The position numbers were made by a program, and so were the translations under genes. From NCBI GenBank assembly GCA_031261485.1, contig JAISJO010000048.1, positions 1 to 60,984 on the forward strand: a stretch of 60,984 bases of DNA, in the 5' to 3' direction. This document shows positions 8,723 through 17,817 of this stretch, in pieces; the stretch's first letter is position 1; each line of letters begins with the position of its first letter. Origin of the DNA: Propionibacteriaceae bacterium. Lineage in GTDB: Bacteria > Actinomycetota > Actinomycetes > Propionibacteriales > Propionibacteriaceae. Below the pieces are notes generated by a model that had not been told where the DNA came from, made no database searches, and saw only the letters and a program-made list of their open reading frames with translations.

Positions 8723-9934
8723 TCACCGAGTGACTTGGGACAACCCTCCCGCGATCATCTGCCCCAACTGTTCGGTATTGCCTGACCTGCTTGCCACATA
8801 GCGGTCAACGAAAGCGTCAATCTCTTCTCCAGACGGCAAAGGCCCGGTCAAAGCCGTGAGTAGAGCCTCCACTGTGCGGCAGGGTTGACCGGGAAACTCC
8901 TCCGGTCGGGTGTAGAAACCTCGAGAGCATGCATACTGCTCCACATCAGGAGTGAACAAGACCACCGGGGTGCCAGTCAGGTAGGCCTCAAAGGTGATCG
9001 CCGAGTAGTCGGTCACGACGACATCGGCCACAGCGAGCAATTCCATGGCGGCGAACTCGGGGACTTCTATGACCCCCGCGGGACATGACTGTGCGTGCGA
9101 GAGCCGATGCATCTTGGAGACAACCGTGTACCCGGCCCCGACAAGGGCCTTCAGCAGTTCCGTGTTCTGAGGAACAGTCGCGCCGCCTCTTCGGAAAGTG
9201 GGCGCGAACAACACAACACCCTTGCCCTCCTGGATGCCCTCTCCCTTGGAATGTCGGCCACCAACCAATTCCGGGTGCTTGGCGAGGATGCGAGTGCGCA
9301 AGTGGCTCATCGCTTCTCTGCTGGCGAGCAGGTCAACTCTGGGTAGCGGGATGACACGGAATATGGAGGGGTCCACGTTGTACGCCTGGGCCAGGTGAGA
9401 TATCCCGTCCTGATAGGTCGCGGTGGCGGCAGTGTAGTTGCGGTGCATACCCATGATCTTGGCGAGGTCGGGCGAATCGAGGCTGCTGAAGTCTGTGTGA
9501 GATTCCTCGCAACCGAGGATCGAATACCCGAATCGCTTGAATGCCCCGAGCGCATGCCACAGTTGAATGACTTCCAACCCGGTCCTCGCCGGACGAATCG
9601 CGCTCACTGCCATGCAATAGGAATCGAGAACCACGACGCGGCTTGTCGCAATATGGAACATCTGGACAAGGATGTGCGGGAGGTACTTTGTCCTCTCGGC
9701 CAATCCAGGTCGAAGTTGCTTGCATAGGACAACCACGCGGGTGGTTGGCCGCACTCTCTCCAACTCATCGCGAAGCAGAGAAAAGTCCACAGTCACGGCG
9801 TCACTGACACGCGAAATGAATGTTACTTTGTCGCGTCTGGGCAAGAGGCGAAAAGGCAGGAACACGATGTTCATGACCATCACCACAAGGCATGGACCCA
9901 GTGCAGCGAATCTGCGTGACCGCGTCTTAAACAT
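8723..9934 (-). CDS. CDP-glycerol/CDP-ribitol glycerophosphotransferase family protein
   Basis: 403 residues. ATG 9934 shares one base with the stop of the upstream gene (TGATG) and has AGGAGG 4 bases upstream; a TTG one codon earlier is less likely. After an N-terminal hydrophobic segment (about 14-32) the chain shows the TagB/TarF/TarL family blocks: QLWHALGAFKRFGYS, FAPTFR, SKMHRL, and the C-terminal VVTDYSAITFEAYLTGTPV with a following RGFY. Such enzymes move polyol phosphate from a CDP-polyol onto a lipid-linked wall polymer at the inner membrane face. It is the last gene of a four-gene run starting with a TarI-like cytidylyltransferase. The polyol (glycerol, ribitol or other) cannot be told from sequence. 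Confidence 0.88.
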   Translation of the reverse strand: MFKTRSRRFAALGPCLVVMVMNIVFLPFRLLPRRDKVTFISRVSDAVTVDFSLLRDELERVRPTTRVVVLCKQLRPGLAERTKYLPHILVQMFHIATSRVVVLDSYCMAVSAIRPARTGLEVIQLWHALGAFKRFGYSILGCEESHTDFSSLDSPDLAKIMGMHRNYTAATATYQDGISHLAQAYNVDPSIFRVIPLPRVDLLASREAMSHLRTRILAKHPELVGGRHSKGEGIQEGKGVVLFAPTFRRGGATVPQNTELLKALVGAGYTVVSKMHRLSHAQSCPAGVIEVPEFAAMELLAVADVVVTDYSAITFEAYLTGTPVVLFTPDVEQYACSRGFYTRPEEFPGQPCRTVEALLTALTGPLPSGEEIDAFVDRYVASRSGNTEQLGQMIAGGLSQVTR

Positions 9935-11895
9935 CAAACCTCCTCGGCATAGGCCCCGAGGTCAATGGCCGCCATGGTGTGTCCGGCCCTTTTGGACGGC
10001 GGAAGGAGTTCCAAATAGTTTTTGCCGTACCACATCGTGAGGTATCCATCGTAGCCAGAAGGAATCTTGACATCGACTGACTCAAAGACGCCGTCAACAA
10101 GGACCCGGAGCCACTCAAGGGGGAATGCTCCGTTGTTGATGCGCAAACCCACGCCATCGATGACAAAACGCGATGACTCATACTGCGAGAATAGTCGCAG
10201 AATCAAGTCCAGTCCACGATGCAGGACTGTCCAGGGGACCAATCGGATGAAAGGCATGGCGATGACAGACAGCCCATAATGGACATTCTCTCGAGGTCTG
10301 TTCAACCATTTCAGACTGATGGCACGCTTGATGGCATTCGCTGCCGCGATGTGAGCCTTCTGCAGCCACTTCGAGTTGGCGGTCTTGTCAAACACCAAGA
10401 TGTCGATGAATACCCCATCGGGCATGTCGTAATTGAAAGTCCACGATGTCGACAGACGGGTCCCTCTCACTCTGACTTTGTCGAAGGCATAGTGCGAACC
10501 GTCATGATCCTCCCATTTCTGGAAGGAGTAGGGAGCTGCCAACTCGAGAGGAGCGACCCTTCGAAAGACGTCATAGTCTTCCCGGAGGAAACCGAGGTCC
10601 ATGTCGTCATCCCACGGGATGAACCCATGATGGCGAACTGTGCCCAGCAAAGAACCGCCGATCATGAATGGCTTGAGATTGTGCTTGTCACAGATGCGGA
10701 GGACCTCGTGCAGCATCTCCATCTCAAGAGAACGTATCGTGGAAATCTTGCCACCATAATCGCGGGCATAGGCGGCATTTTCCATCGCACGCACGGCAGC
10801 CAGAGCGGACAACCATAAGAGCATGTGACGGGAGGCGACTCCCAAGTCAATCGTTGGCGTTGCTGTGAGCGGACCGCCACCGATCTGAGGCTCCAGATAT
10901 CTGCCGATGAGCTTGTCCTGCAAGATAGCGAAGCTGGTCGCCTGACGTCCGAGACTGGGCGGGAATGACACATCCAACTCAGGACATGCCTCGGACAACG
11001 CCAGTTTTACATCGTAGTCGCTGCACACACGATTGCGCACGTGATACACAGGCTCCCGCGTCCGACGGGCGGGCATCGCAGCCACGGCCGCGATGAGGTC
11101 CTGAACATAGGTGACTGAGCGGACATGACGGGCGTCATCGCTTCCCACAGACACCATATTGGCCTCTGCAATACCACGAACGACAGGAAAGAGCGTGTGG
11201 GGATTGTGTTCTTGGCTGATGCCAGCACCATAGAGATTCGCGTATCTCAGCAATGTGACGTCGCGTCCTGCTGCATGGGCGTCTGTGCAGATCTTTTCAA
11301 CAGCGGCCCAACGCCTGGCTGGAGATTCTTCGGGCAGTCGTGCGACTAGAGCGGTGTACTCTTGTTCAGCTACTTCAAAGTATCCTCGCGTGGCAATCTC
11401 GCCGAGGAGAGCCTCCGCGAGCACGATGACCTTGCTGACTGGGCACTGGCCAGCACATGCGAGGACTCGCTCCAGCAAAGCCCGCTGCTGATCCGGATCC
11501 ATTCCAGCGTCGGTCACCACAATCCACACGATGCGCGTGATGGGTCTGGGCCGAGAGCCTGCCCAGCGATGCCGTTTCGCCGACTCCAGCTTTGTGATGA
11601 GACGGTCCAGACATTGTGGGGCATCCCCCACCCGCACCACCTGGCACGCGGGATGTTTGGCGGGTTTGCCCAGGATTGCAGGGTCGGTCGGCCCTTTGCC
11701 CCCCATGAGCACAAGCGAGGCATCCTCGCCGAGAGTGCGATGAAGAGCTCCGATGAGGGGGACGGCCGCTTCGGCGTCAGGATTGACCACCACCACTCGC
11801 CGAACACCGTCGAACCGCTGCCGCAGACTCAGTGCGGCGAGTTCCGCCTCATCTGCGGGATATTGACTCGCATCACTGGTGTCTGACGGTATCAT
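9934..11895 (-). CDS. Fusion of a degenerate SDR-epimerase-like domain with a LicD domain
   Basis: 653 residues; the ATG overlaps the upstream stop (ATGA, 11892-11895). Residues about 25-350 follow the layout of extended short-chain dehydrogenase/epimerases (LLRYANLYGAGIS, then HVRSVTYVQDLIAAVAA), but the glycine-rich GxxGxxG loop and the YxxxK catalytic pair are not visible, so this half is probably not a working oxidoreductase. Residues about 390-640 are a LicD domain with GSLLGTVRHHGFIPWDDDMD, the signature of the nucleotidyltransferase-fold family that transfers phosphocholine or related phospho groups from CDP donors to wall glycans. The neighbours supply a CDP donor and an epimerase, so it likely acts with them on one polymer. 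The fusion is unusual. Confidence 0.85.
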   Translation of the reverse strand: MIPSDTSDASQYPADEAELAALSLRQRFDGVRRVVVVNPDAEAAVPLIGALHRTLGEDASLVLMGGKGPTDPAILGKPAKHPACQVVRVGDAPQCLDRLITKLESAKRHRWAGSRPRPITRIVWIVVTDAGMDPDQQRALLERVLACAGQCPVSKVIVLAEALLGEIATRGYFEVAEQEYTALVARLPEESPARRWAAVEKICTDAHAAGRDVTLLRYANLYGAGISQEHNPHTLFPVVRGIAEANMVSVGSDDARHVRSVTYVQDLIAAVAAMPARRTREPVYHVRNRVCSDYDVKLALSEACPELDVSFPPSLGRQATSFAILQDKLIGRYLEPQIGGGPLTATPTIDLGVASRHMLLWLSALAAVRAMENAAYARDYGGKISTIRSLEMEMLHEVLRICDKHNLKPFMIGGSLLGTVRHHGFIPWDDDMDLGFLREDYDVFRRVAPLELAAPYSFQKWEDHDGSHYAFDKVRVRGTRLSTSWTFNYDMPDGVFIDILVFDKTANSKWLQKAHIAAANAIKRAISLKWLNRPRENVHYGLSVIAMPFIRLVPWTVLHRGLDLILRLFSQYESSRFVIDGVGLRINNGAFPLEWLRVLVDGVFESVDVKIPSGYDGYLTMWYGKNYLELLPPSKRAGHTMAAIDLGAYAEEV

Positions 11896-12956
11896 CGAGC
11901 AATGTCCCGCAGAATATGAACAGTCCTTTCAACGCCGGCTGCCACGTCATGGCGAGGAGACCAGCCCAGACCAGCCAGCTTGGAACCATCCATGACAGCG
12001 GTCATCGCTTTGGAGAAACCCTTCTGCTCCATCTGGCTCGGCAAGTCGAAAACCACCTGTTTGCCCACGCTTTCGGCCGCCAGTCCCGCCAAGTCTCGCA
12101 AGTGGATATCGCCGCTTGGATGGGCCACGTTGTATGCACCGCCGGGCTCCCCCTGCAAGAGACAGGTCAGCAAGCCAGACACTGCATCCGAGACATAGAT
12201 GAATGAATAATACTGGTTGCCTTCGCTCTTGAGGACTATGTCCTGCCCAGCCACCGCCTTGGCGATGAATTGCGATACAGCCTTCGTGTCGGTCGGGAGA
12301 ACGGTCGGGCCGAAGACCCTGGGCAACCGAGGAATCACCACTTCAATCCCTCGTTGCGCCATGAACGCCTGGCACAGCGCTTCCCCGGCACGCTTGGCCT
12401 CGGGGTAACCGGCTCGCAGTGTGTTGCAGTCAATGTACCCGCAATCAGTCTCGCCGAAGGCGCCCTCCCCACTCTGATTGTCTCCGTACACCTCGACTGT
12501 GGACACGAAACAGAAACGACCAGGTTCTGACGTACACGCCCACTCAAGCAAGTTGAAGGTGCCCTGAACATTCGTGGTGATGGTGCCGATGGGGTCCGAG
12601 GCATAGGCGACGGGATGGGTGTTGCTGGCTGCGTGGATGACCCATTGAGCAGAAGGCACCGAATCTGGAATCGATTGGGACACATCACTGTGAGCGATGA
12701 CCAAGTCTGAGCGCCCCTGATGCCCTGCGAATCGGCGTTCCAGTCGAGCCACGTCTCGCGCGAGGGCGACAACCGTGACTGACAATCCGAGAACATCGTT
12801 GGCCCTCATCAGCACATCGACGAGGCAGGACCCGATCATACCCGACGCGCCGGTGACAAGAACTGTGATGTCTTTCAGCTTCTCCCATGGCAAGTCGAGA
12901 CCAACCACTAAGTCACAGTCCTCCTGATAGAGAGGATGGTCCAGCAAGCCGGTCAT
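11892..12956 (-). CDS. NAD-dependent epimerase/dehydratase (extended SDR)
   Basis: 354 residues from ATG 12956, which overlaps the cytidylyltransferase stop (ATGA) and has GGCGGA 9 bases upstream; an ATG at 12965 is the alternative. The cofactor loop GASGMIGS lies near residue 37, followed by catalytic STVEVYG and YPEAKRAGE (Tyr-x3-Lys), then RVFGPT and the late FIYVSDAVSGL block. All catalytic residues are present, in contrast to the degenerate SDR half of the next gene. It stands between a TarI/IspD-like enzyme and the LicD fusion, so it probably modifies a sugar or polyol moiety of a CDP- or NDP-activated precursor. The substrate is not identified. Confidence 0.85.
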   Translation of the reverse strand: MTGLLDHPLYQEDCDLVVGLDLPWEKLKDITVLVTGASGMIGSCLVDVLMRANDVLGLSVTVVALARDVARLERRFAGHQGRSDLVIAHSDVSQSIPDSVPSAQWVIHAASNTHPVAYASDPIGTITTNVQGTFNLLEWACTSEPGRFCFVSTVEVYGDNQSGEGAFGETDCGYIDCNTLRAGYPEAKRAGEALCQAFMAQRGIEVVIPRLPRVFGPTVLPTDTKAVSQFIAKAVAGQDIVLKSEGNQYYSFIYVSDAVSGLLTCLLQGEPGGAYNVAHPSGDIHLRDLAGLAAESVGKQVVFDLPSQMEQKGFSKAMTAVMDGSKLAGLGWSPRHDVAAGVERTVHILRDIAR

Positions 12957-13669
12957 TGGGCCCATTCCGCCCGAATGGCCACCAGTCTGGCACGGAACAA
13001 ATCCAAGTCCTCCTGCGTGGTGAGTTTGATGTTCTTCTCCGAACCGGCCGCGAAATACAGCCGCTCCCCCAGCTCCACCATCATGGTGTTCGTGTAAGAA
13101 GACCCCGAGATGCCGATGCCCTTCTCGAATGCCTCGCGGTACCTGGCCAATAGGTTCCCGAAGGCGTACGCCTGAGGAGTCGCCACGCGGCGCAGAGTCT
13201 CGCGCGGGATGTACTGCACTGTCGAAATCTCGTCGTCGATGACAAAGATCTGCTCGTTGTAGGGAAGCGATGTCACACCGTTGCCATATTTCTGACAGGT
13301 GACGATGACATCGGAAAGAACGTCGGGATCCACCATCGGCCTGATTCCATCGTGAATAATGACGACGTCGTCACCCTCACAGATTCCCTCCAAAGCATAG
13401 ACGCCGTTGCGAATGGACTCCTGACCAGACTGCCCTCCGGCGACGACCCATTGCAGTTTGGAGATGTCATACTGCCGGGCGTACGTCCGCAATGTGTCCT
13501 GCCATCCGTCCACACAGACCACCAAAATGGCATCAATCAGCACATGGTGCTGAAACCCTTCAAGAGTGTAAGCAATAATCGGTTTGTCTTCGACGGTGAC
13601 AAATTGCTTCGGAATGTCAAGACCCATCCGCTTCCCTGAACCACCCGCAATAATAACGGCTATATTCAC
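12953..13669 (-). CDS. IspD/TarI-family cytidylyltransferase
   Basis: 238 residues from GTG 13669, chosen because GGAGG lies 7 bases upstream; an in-frame ATG at 13690 has no such site. The N-terminus VNIAVIIAGGSGKRMG holds the CTP-binding loop (GGxGxRMG). Other family blocks are IHDGIRPMV and the TPQAYAF segment. Enzymes of this fold make CDP-methylerythritol (IspD) or CDP-ribitol (TarI). The position at the head of a run with an epimerase, LicD and a glycerophosphotransferase-family gene favours a wall-polymer CDP-alditol role over isoprenoid synthesis. No TarJ-type ribulose-5-phosphate reductase is visible nearby, so the alditol is uncertain. Genes leftwards overlap by 1-4 bases, which indicates translational coupling. 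Confidence 0.88.
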   Translation of the reverse strand: MNIAVIIAGGSGKRMGLDIPKQFVTVEDKPIIAYTLEGFQHHVLIDAILVVCVDGWQDTLRTYARQYDISKLQWVVAGGQSGQESIRNGVYALEGICEGDDVVIIHDGIRPMVDPDVLSDVIVTCQKYGNGVTSLPYNEQIFVIDDEISTVQYIPRETLRRVATPQAYAFGNLLARYREAFEKGIGISGSSYTNTMMVELGERLYFAAGSEKNIKLTTQEDLDLFRARLVAIRAEWAQ

Positions 13670-13742
13670 TAGCTGACCTCCATTCGCCAAGACGGAAGCC
13701 TACTACAAGACTCTTCCGACAGATGGCCGTCGATATTTCCCT

Positions 13743-13771
13743 ATTATGGTTCGGGCGCTTTGACGTTTCAA
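13743..13771 (-). promoter_or_regulatory. Promoter for the cytidylyltransferase-LicD-glycerophosphotransferase run
   Basis: On the minus strand TTGAAA (13771-13766), a 17-bp spacer and CATAAT (13748-13743) lie about 75 bases upstream of GTG 13669. Both boxes are near consensus. The same 258-bp gap must also hold the promoter of the divergent gene at 13928, for which no clear boxes were found. Confidence 0.6.
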
Positions 13772-13927
13772 GGCAAGCTCCTTGGTGACTCAAAGGATGT
13801 CAGCCCGAGACTTTGCCGAGAATAGCCAGTATCATGAACCCGTCGGTGTTGGCACCGATCACGACCAACTCGACCAGAATCCACGCCGGAACTCACGACA
13901 CCGGCTAACCGAGACTTAGGGGGCCCA

Positions 13928-16900
13928 ATGGCGACTCGGCAGAAGTTGTACTCCATATGTGTCAAGATCGCTAAGCGATTGCTCCCCAAGTCAGGCTACG
14001 TGAAGCTGCGTCGTTTCGTTCTCACGCACACGGCCCTTCGCCGTCCGAACAAGTCGATCACTGCGCCGAGTTCACCTGCGCTCACAACGGGACCTTCGCC
14101 CACCACAGGGCAGGCGCCAGGCGCCACTCCCCCCCCGGCGGGACCTTCGCCCACCACAGGGCAGGCGCCAGTCCCCGCTGCCCTCCCGGCGGCACCCTCG
14201 CCCACCACAGGGCTGGTCTCAATCGTCATTCCCGTCTACAACGTCGAGACCTACGTTGAGGACTGTCTTCGATCAGTTCTTGCCCAAACATTTTCCAAGC
14301 TCGAGATTATTGCTGTCATTGATGGAGCGACAGACTCGTCTGAAGAGATTGTTCGCCGTGTTGCGGCCCACCATCCTCAGATTCGTGTCATCACTCAGGA
14401 GAATGCTGGCTTGAGCGCTGCCCGTAATGCAGGTGCGGCTGTGGCCCGTGGTGAATTCTTGTGGTTTGTGGACTCGGATGATGTTCTGAACGAGCGAGCG
14501 GCAGAGAAAATGGTCACATCGCTTAGGTCCTCAAAGTCGGACTTTGTCGTAGCAAGCTATTACCGTTTCAATTCAACCCGAAGATGGAATGCCGGTTCCT
14601 GGGTCCAGAACGCGCATCGGATCGACAGAAAAGCCACGACTATCGACAAGTTCCCCGAAATCCTGTGCAGCGCTGTCGCGTGGAACAAGATGTACAGACG
14701 AGAGTTTTGGACCAAGTGCGGTCTCCAGTTCCCCGTGGGACAAATCTACGAAGATCAGGAGGTTTCTGCGAAGGCATACGCCTACGCCAAGAAATTCGAC
14801 GTGCTTCATGCACAGTTGTATGGCTGGAGAGCGCGCGAGGATAATTCCTCCATTTCCCAGCAGACTCTCGAACTGCGCGATGTCCAGGGCAGGTTGAGGG
14901 CCATTCAGGCGAGCATTCGGGTCCTCGATCTCGCAGGAAAGCACCAAGCGGCCAGGGTCAGGTTGCTCCAGTTCTTGAACAATGACTTTCAACACTCCGC
15001 GAAGGACTTCGAGTCTGTTTCAGATGAGTATTGGGACGCGCTGCGGGTCGGCCTCCAAACCCTGACAAAGGGCATGAAGCCAAGCGAATGGGCCCAAGTG
15101 AAGCCTCGGTTCGCTTGCCTCGAATGGCTGGTCCTGGAGGATCGACGAAACGAAGCGGAACTCTACTTGAGGCAGCAGGGCACGAATGCCAATCAGCTCG
15201 CGGTTAGTTGGCGAAATGGCTGGCTGGTGGCCCATGTGCCATTCTGGGACTCCCCAGAGTTGAGCATTCCAGATCACATCCTCGCTGTCACGCCGGAGGA
15301 GTGGGACCTGCGTCACTCGATCCGGCGAGCTTACTGGAATGCCGACGAGGGATTCCTGTGTATCCAAGGATGGGCGTACCTCGACGGTTTCGATCTCACC
15401 CAGAACACCTCAGGCATCGCCGCGGCGCTCGTGAGTGGCGGAATGCGGATTCCGTTGGAGGTTGGACGACATCAAGACGACTACGTAGATTTCGTTTCGA
15501 CGAATGAGGCCAATGACTACCGAAATGGCGGGTTCGACCTTTTCATCTACCCTGACGCACTGCCAGATTCGCCGCTCACTGCGGACTATGACATTGAGTT
15601 GTCCGTCACCCTTCGGGGTCTGTCGAGGACGGTGAAAGCATCCAGTGTCAATCGGTGGAGTTCAGCATTTCATGCCGCACAGGGCACGTCACTCAGCGGA
15701 GCGCGCGTCGGCCTGATCTTTCCCACGAACGATTCCGTGCAAGTCAGGCTCACCCATCCCCAGTTCGCGGTTGAGGGAATCCGTGTCGATGGGAACTTGG
15801 TTCGCGGCGTTGTTCGCACGAATCGCTGGGCTACCACCCAGCCTCAAGCGTTGACCATTTCTCCAAGCAGTTCGCCAAATCACATCCTGGTCTCAGCAAG
15901 CCTCTCCTGCCGCGATGCGGATTCTTGGGACTTTGTCATCCCCATACCTTCTATCGACTGGCGAAAGCCGGGTGATTTGCTCGCTCGAATCGTGACTTCA
16001 TCTGGTGCCAAGGACATTATTGATTGGCGTGATCCGCCGCACATGCTGCCACTGTCTGTTGCGGACACGGGTTTCGCCATCACCCGAAACCGAACAGGCA
16101 ACCTCACGGGATTTGGACTTGCAGAAAGCGCCCTGCGAATCGACAGTGTCGAATTCAAGAATCACGTCTTGCGCATGACAGGCCAGTCACTGTGGTCTGA
16201 TCAGCCGCGATGCGTCCTCTCTCTGTCCGATCATCGGTCGAGCCATCGCGGCGTCATGTCATGGAACGGCAGTGATTTCTTGGTCGAGTTCCCTCTCTGG
16301 TGCTCGGCGTGGGGACAGAAGGAAGCACCCTTGCCTACAGGCAGGTATGCACTGACCGCAGCGAGCGAAATGCCGGAAGAAGGGGCCTCATCATCGAAAC
16401 ACCAGCCAGCTAGGCCGCCTGCGCTACACATTGGGTCGGCGGTCCAACAAGGAATCCCCTTCCTCTTTGACTCTGCGGCTCTCAAGATGCGTTTTGAGTT
16501 GGCGCCTTCTGGGATCGCTCAACTGGTCGTCGACCCGCCGCTGCGGCCTGGAGAACAAGGGAAACGCTGCCAGCGTTCCTTGCAGACACGCATACCAACT
16601 TTGGGCTCAGGCATACGCGACGACACGATTCTGCTGCGTAGCTACTACGGAGAGACGGCCACGTGCAATCCGCTCGGAATCCATCGGGCTATTGTGGCGG
16701 CAGGGTTGGACATGAACATCCTGTGGGGAGTCGCAGATCGTTCGGTCGTCGTTCCTCAGGCAGGTCACCAGGTGGTCATCGGATCGACGCAATGGTACGA
16801 GGCCCTAGCGACAGCGAAATACCAAGTACACAATGTTCATCAGCCGGACTATGTGCACAAGCTCCCTGGTCAGGTCATCATACAAACTCTTCACGGCTAT

Positions 16901-17701
16901 CCATTCAAGCTGGCCGGGCTGCCCTACTGGAAGTCTTCTGGATTCTCACCAGAGCGAATCAAGTCATTCTTGGAGCGCCAGGCGGAGTGGGACTACCTTA
17001 TCTCCCCGGCTCCCTACGCAACAGAACTGCTCAATGAGACCTTCCCATTCGGCGGAGAAATGCTCGAGATCGGCTACCCAAGAAATGATATTTTCTTTTC
17101 GCCTAGGAAGGACGCCATTCGCGCCAGGACGAGAAAAGCCTTAGAAATACCCGATGGCGTCACGGCTGTGCTCTACGCGCCAACCTACAGAGACTCGCTT
17201 GCGGCGTCAGAGTTCCGAGCAGATCTGGTCCACTTCTTTGACGAAGAGGATCTGGCCGGACAATTGGGCGAGGGGTACATGGTTCTCATGCGCGGACATG
17301 GGATGAACGCACGCACGGAGAAGCGCTTCTCCAGCGGCTCAAACGTCATCGACGTCACTGATTACCCAAGAATCGAAGAACTCTGCTTGGCTTCTGATGT
17401 GGGTGTCATGGACTACTCGTCACTGCGTTTCGACTACGCCATCACAGGAAAACCCATGGTCTTCTTCGTGCCCGATTTGGAGCAATACCTCGACACGACA
17501 CGCGGCTCGTTGATTCCCTACGAGCCAACCGCCCCAGGTCCCTTCGCCCGCTCCCAAGAAGACTTGCTCTCGTGGCTGCATGACATCAAACATCTGAGCG
17601 AGGAATTCTTGGTGCAGCGGGCTCAATTCGCCGCTGAGTTCTCCGTTTGGGAAGACGGCGGTGCGGGACAGCGTTTCATTGAGGCGGTTATCAGACCTTG
17701 A
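13928..17701 (+). CDS. GT2 glycosyltransferase fused to CDP-glycerol glycerophosphotransferase
   Basis: 1257 residues; AGGGGG lies 5 bases before ATG. A short basic N-terminus leads into a Pro/Thr/Gly-rich linker of three repeats (PSPTTGQAP type, about residues 55-97). A GT-A domain follows (about 97-330: VSIVIPVYNVETYVEDC, FVDSDD, EDQEVSAKA). The middle (about 430-860) is beta-rich with no recognised family. The C-terminal third (about 877-1250) is a TagB/TagF-type domain with LHGYPFKLAGLPYW, YAPTYRDSL, RGHGM and VMDYSSLRFDYAITGKPM. It likely both adds a sugar and builds or adds polyol phosphate on a wall polymer. It is divergent from the TarI-like gene. A similar layout is found at 19791-23081 on the opposite strand. 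Confidence 0.86.
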   Translation: MATRQKLYSICVKIAKRLLPKSGYVKLRRFVLTHTALRRPNKSITAPSSPALTTGPSPTTGQAPGATPPPAGPSPTTGQAPVPAALPAAPSPTTGLVSIVIPVYNVETYVEDCLRSVLAQTFSKLEIIAVIDGATDSSEEIVRRVAAHHPQIRVITQENAGLSAARNAGAAVARGEFLWFVDSDDVLNERAAEKMVTSLRSSKSDFVVASYYRFNSTRRWNAGSWVQNAHRIDRKATTIDKFPEILCSAVAWNKMYRREFWTKCGLQFPVGQIYEDQEVSAKAYAYAKKFDVLHAQLYGWRAREDNSSISQQTLELRDVQGRLRAIQASIRVLDLAGKHQAARVRLLQFLNNDFQHSAKDFESVSDEYWDALRVGLQTLTKGMKPSEWAQVKPRFACLEWLVLEDRRNEAELYLRQQGTNANQLAVSWRNGWLVAHVPFWDSPELSIPDHILAVTPEEWDLRHSIRRAYWNADEGFLCIQGWAYLDGFDLTQNTSGIAAALVSGGMRIPLEVGRHQDDYVDFVSTNEANDYRNGGFDLFIYPDALPDSPLTADYDIELSVTLRGLSRTVKASSVNRWSSAFHAAQGTSLSGARVGLIFPTNDSVQVRLTHPQFAVEGIRVDGNLVRGVVRTNRWATTQPQALTISPSSSPNHILVSASLSCRDADSWDFVIPIPSIDWRKPGDLLARIVTSSGAKDIIDWRDPPHMLPLSVADTGFAITRNRTGNLTGFGLAESALRIDSVEFKNHVLRMTGQSLWSDQPRCVLSLSDHRSSHRGVMSWNGSDFLVEFPLWCSAWGQKEAPLPTGRYALTAASEMPEEGASSSKHQPARPPALHIGSAVQQGIPFLFDSAALKMRFELAPSGIAQLVVDPPLRPGEQGKRCQRSLQTRIPTLGSGIRDDTILLRSYYGETATCNPLGIHRAIVAAGLDMNILWGVADRSVVVPQAGHQVVIGSTQWYEALATAKYQVHNVHQPDYVHKLPGQVIIQTLHGYPFKLAGLPYWKSSGFSPERIKSFLERQAEWDYLISPAPYATELLNETFPFGGEMLEIGYPRNDIFFSPRKDAIRARTRKALEIPDGVTAVLYAPTYRDSLAASEFRADLVHFFDEEDLAGQLGEGYMVLMRGHGMNARTEKRFSSGSNVIDVTDYPRIEELCLASDVGVMDYSSLRFDYAITGKPMVFFVPDLEQYLDTTRGSLIPYEPTAPGPFARSQEDLLSWLHDIKHLSEEFLVQRAQFAAEFSVWEDGGAGQRFIEAVIRP
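14089..14220 (+). repeat. 51-bp tandem repeat, 2.6 copies, inside coding sequence
   Basis: Units begin at 14089, 14140 and 14191 (the last one partial). Each starts GGNACC(T/C)TCGCCCACCACAG and the period is 51 bp, so every unit adds 17 residues (PSPTTGQAP plus a Pro/Ala-rich stretch) to the flexible linker before the GT2 domain. The copies are nearly identical over their first 30 bases, so copy number could vary in frame between strains. Confidence 0.9.
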
Positions 17702-17817
17702 ATTTGAACAATCGTTCGGAGCCATCCAACATTCTGGCAGGGCGATTGGCAGGCACATACGGACAATCAGGTACCATGTCATCTGGAATCGGACACACCC
17801 CACTGAATTGAGGCCTG

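Noticed and set aside
12953..13669. Assignment as isoprenoid-pathway IspD
   Set aside because: The fold alone allows it, but the operon with epimerase, LicD and glycerophosphotransferase genes and the absence of ispF point to a wall-polymer cytidylyltransferase.
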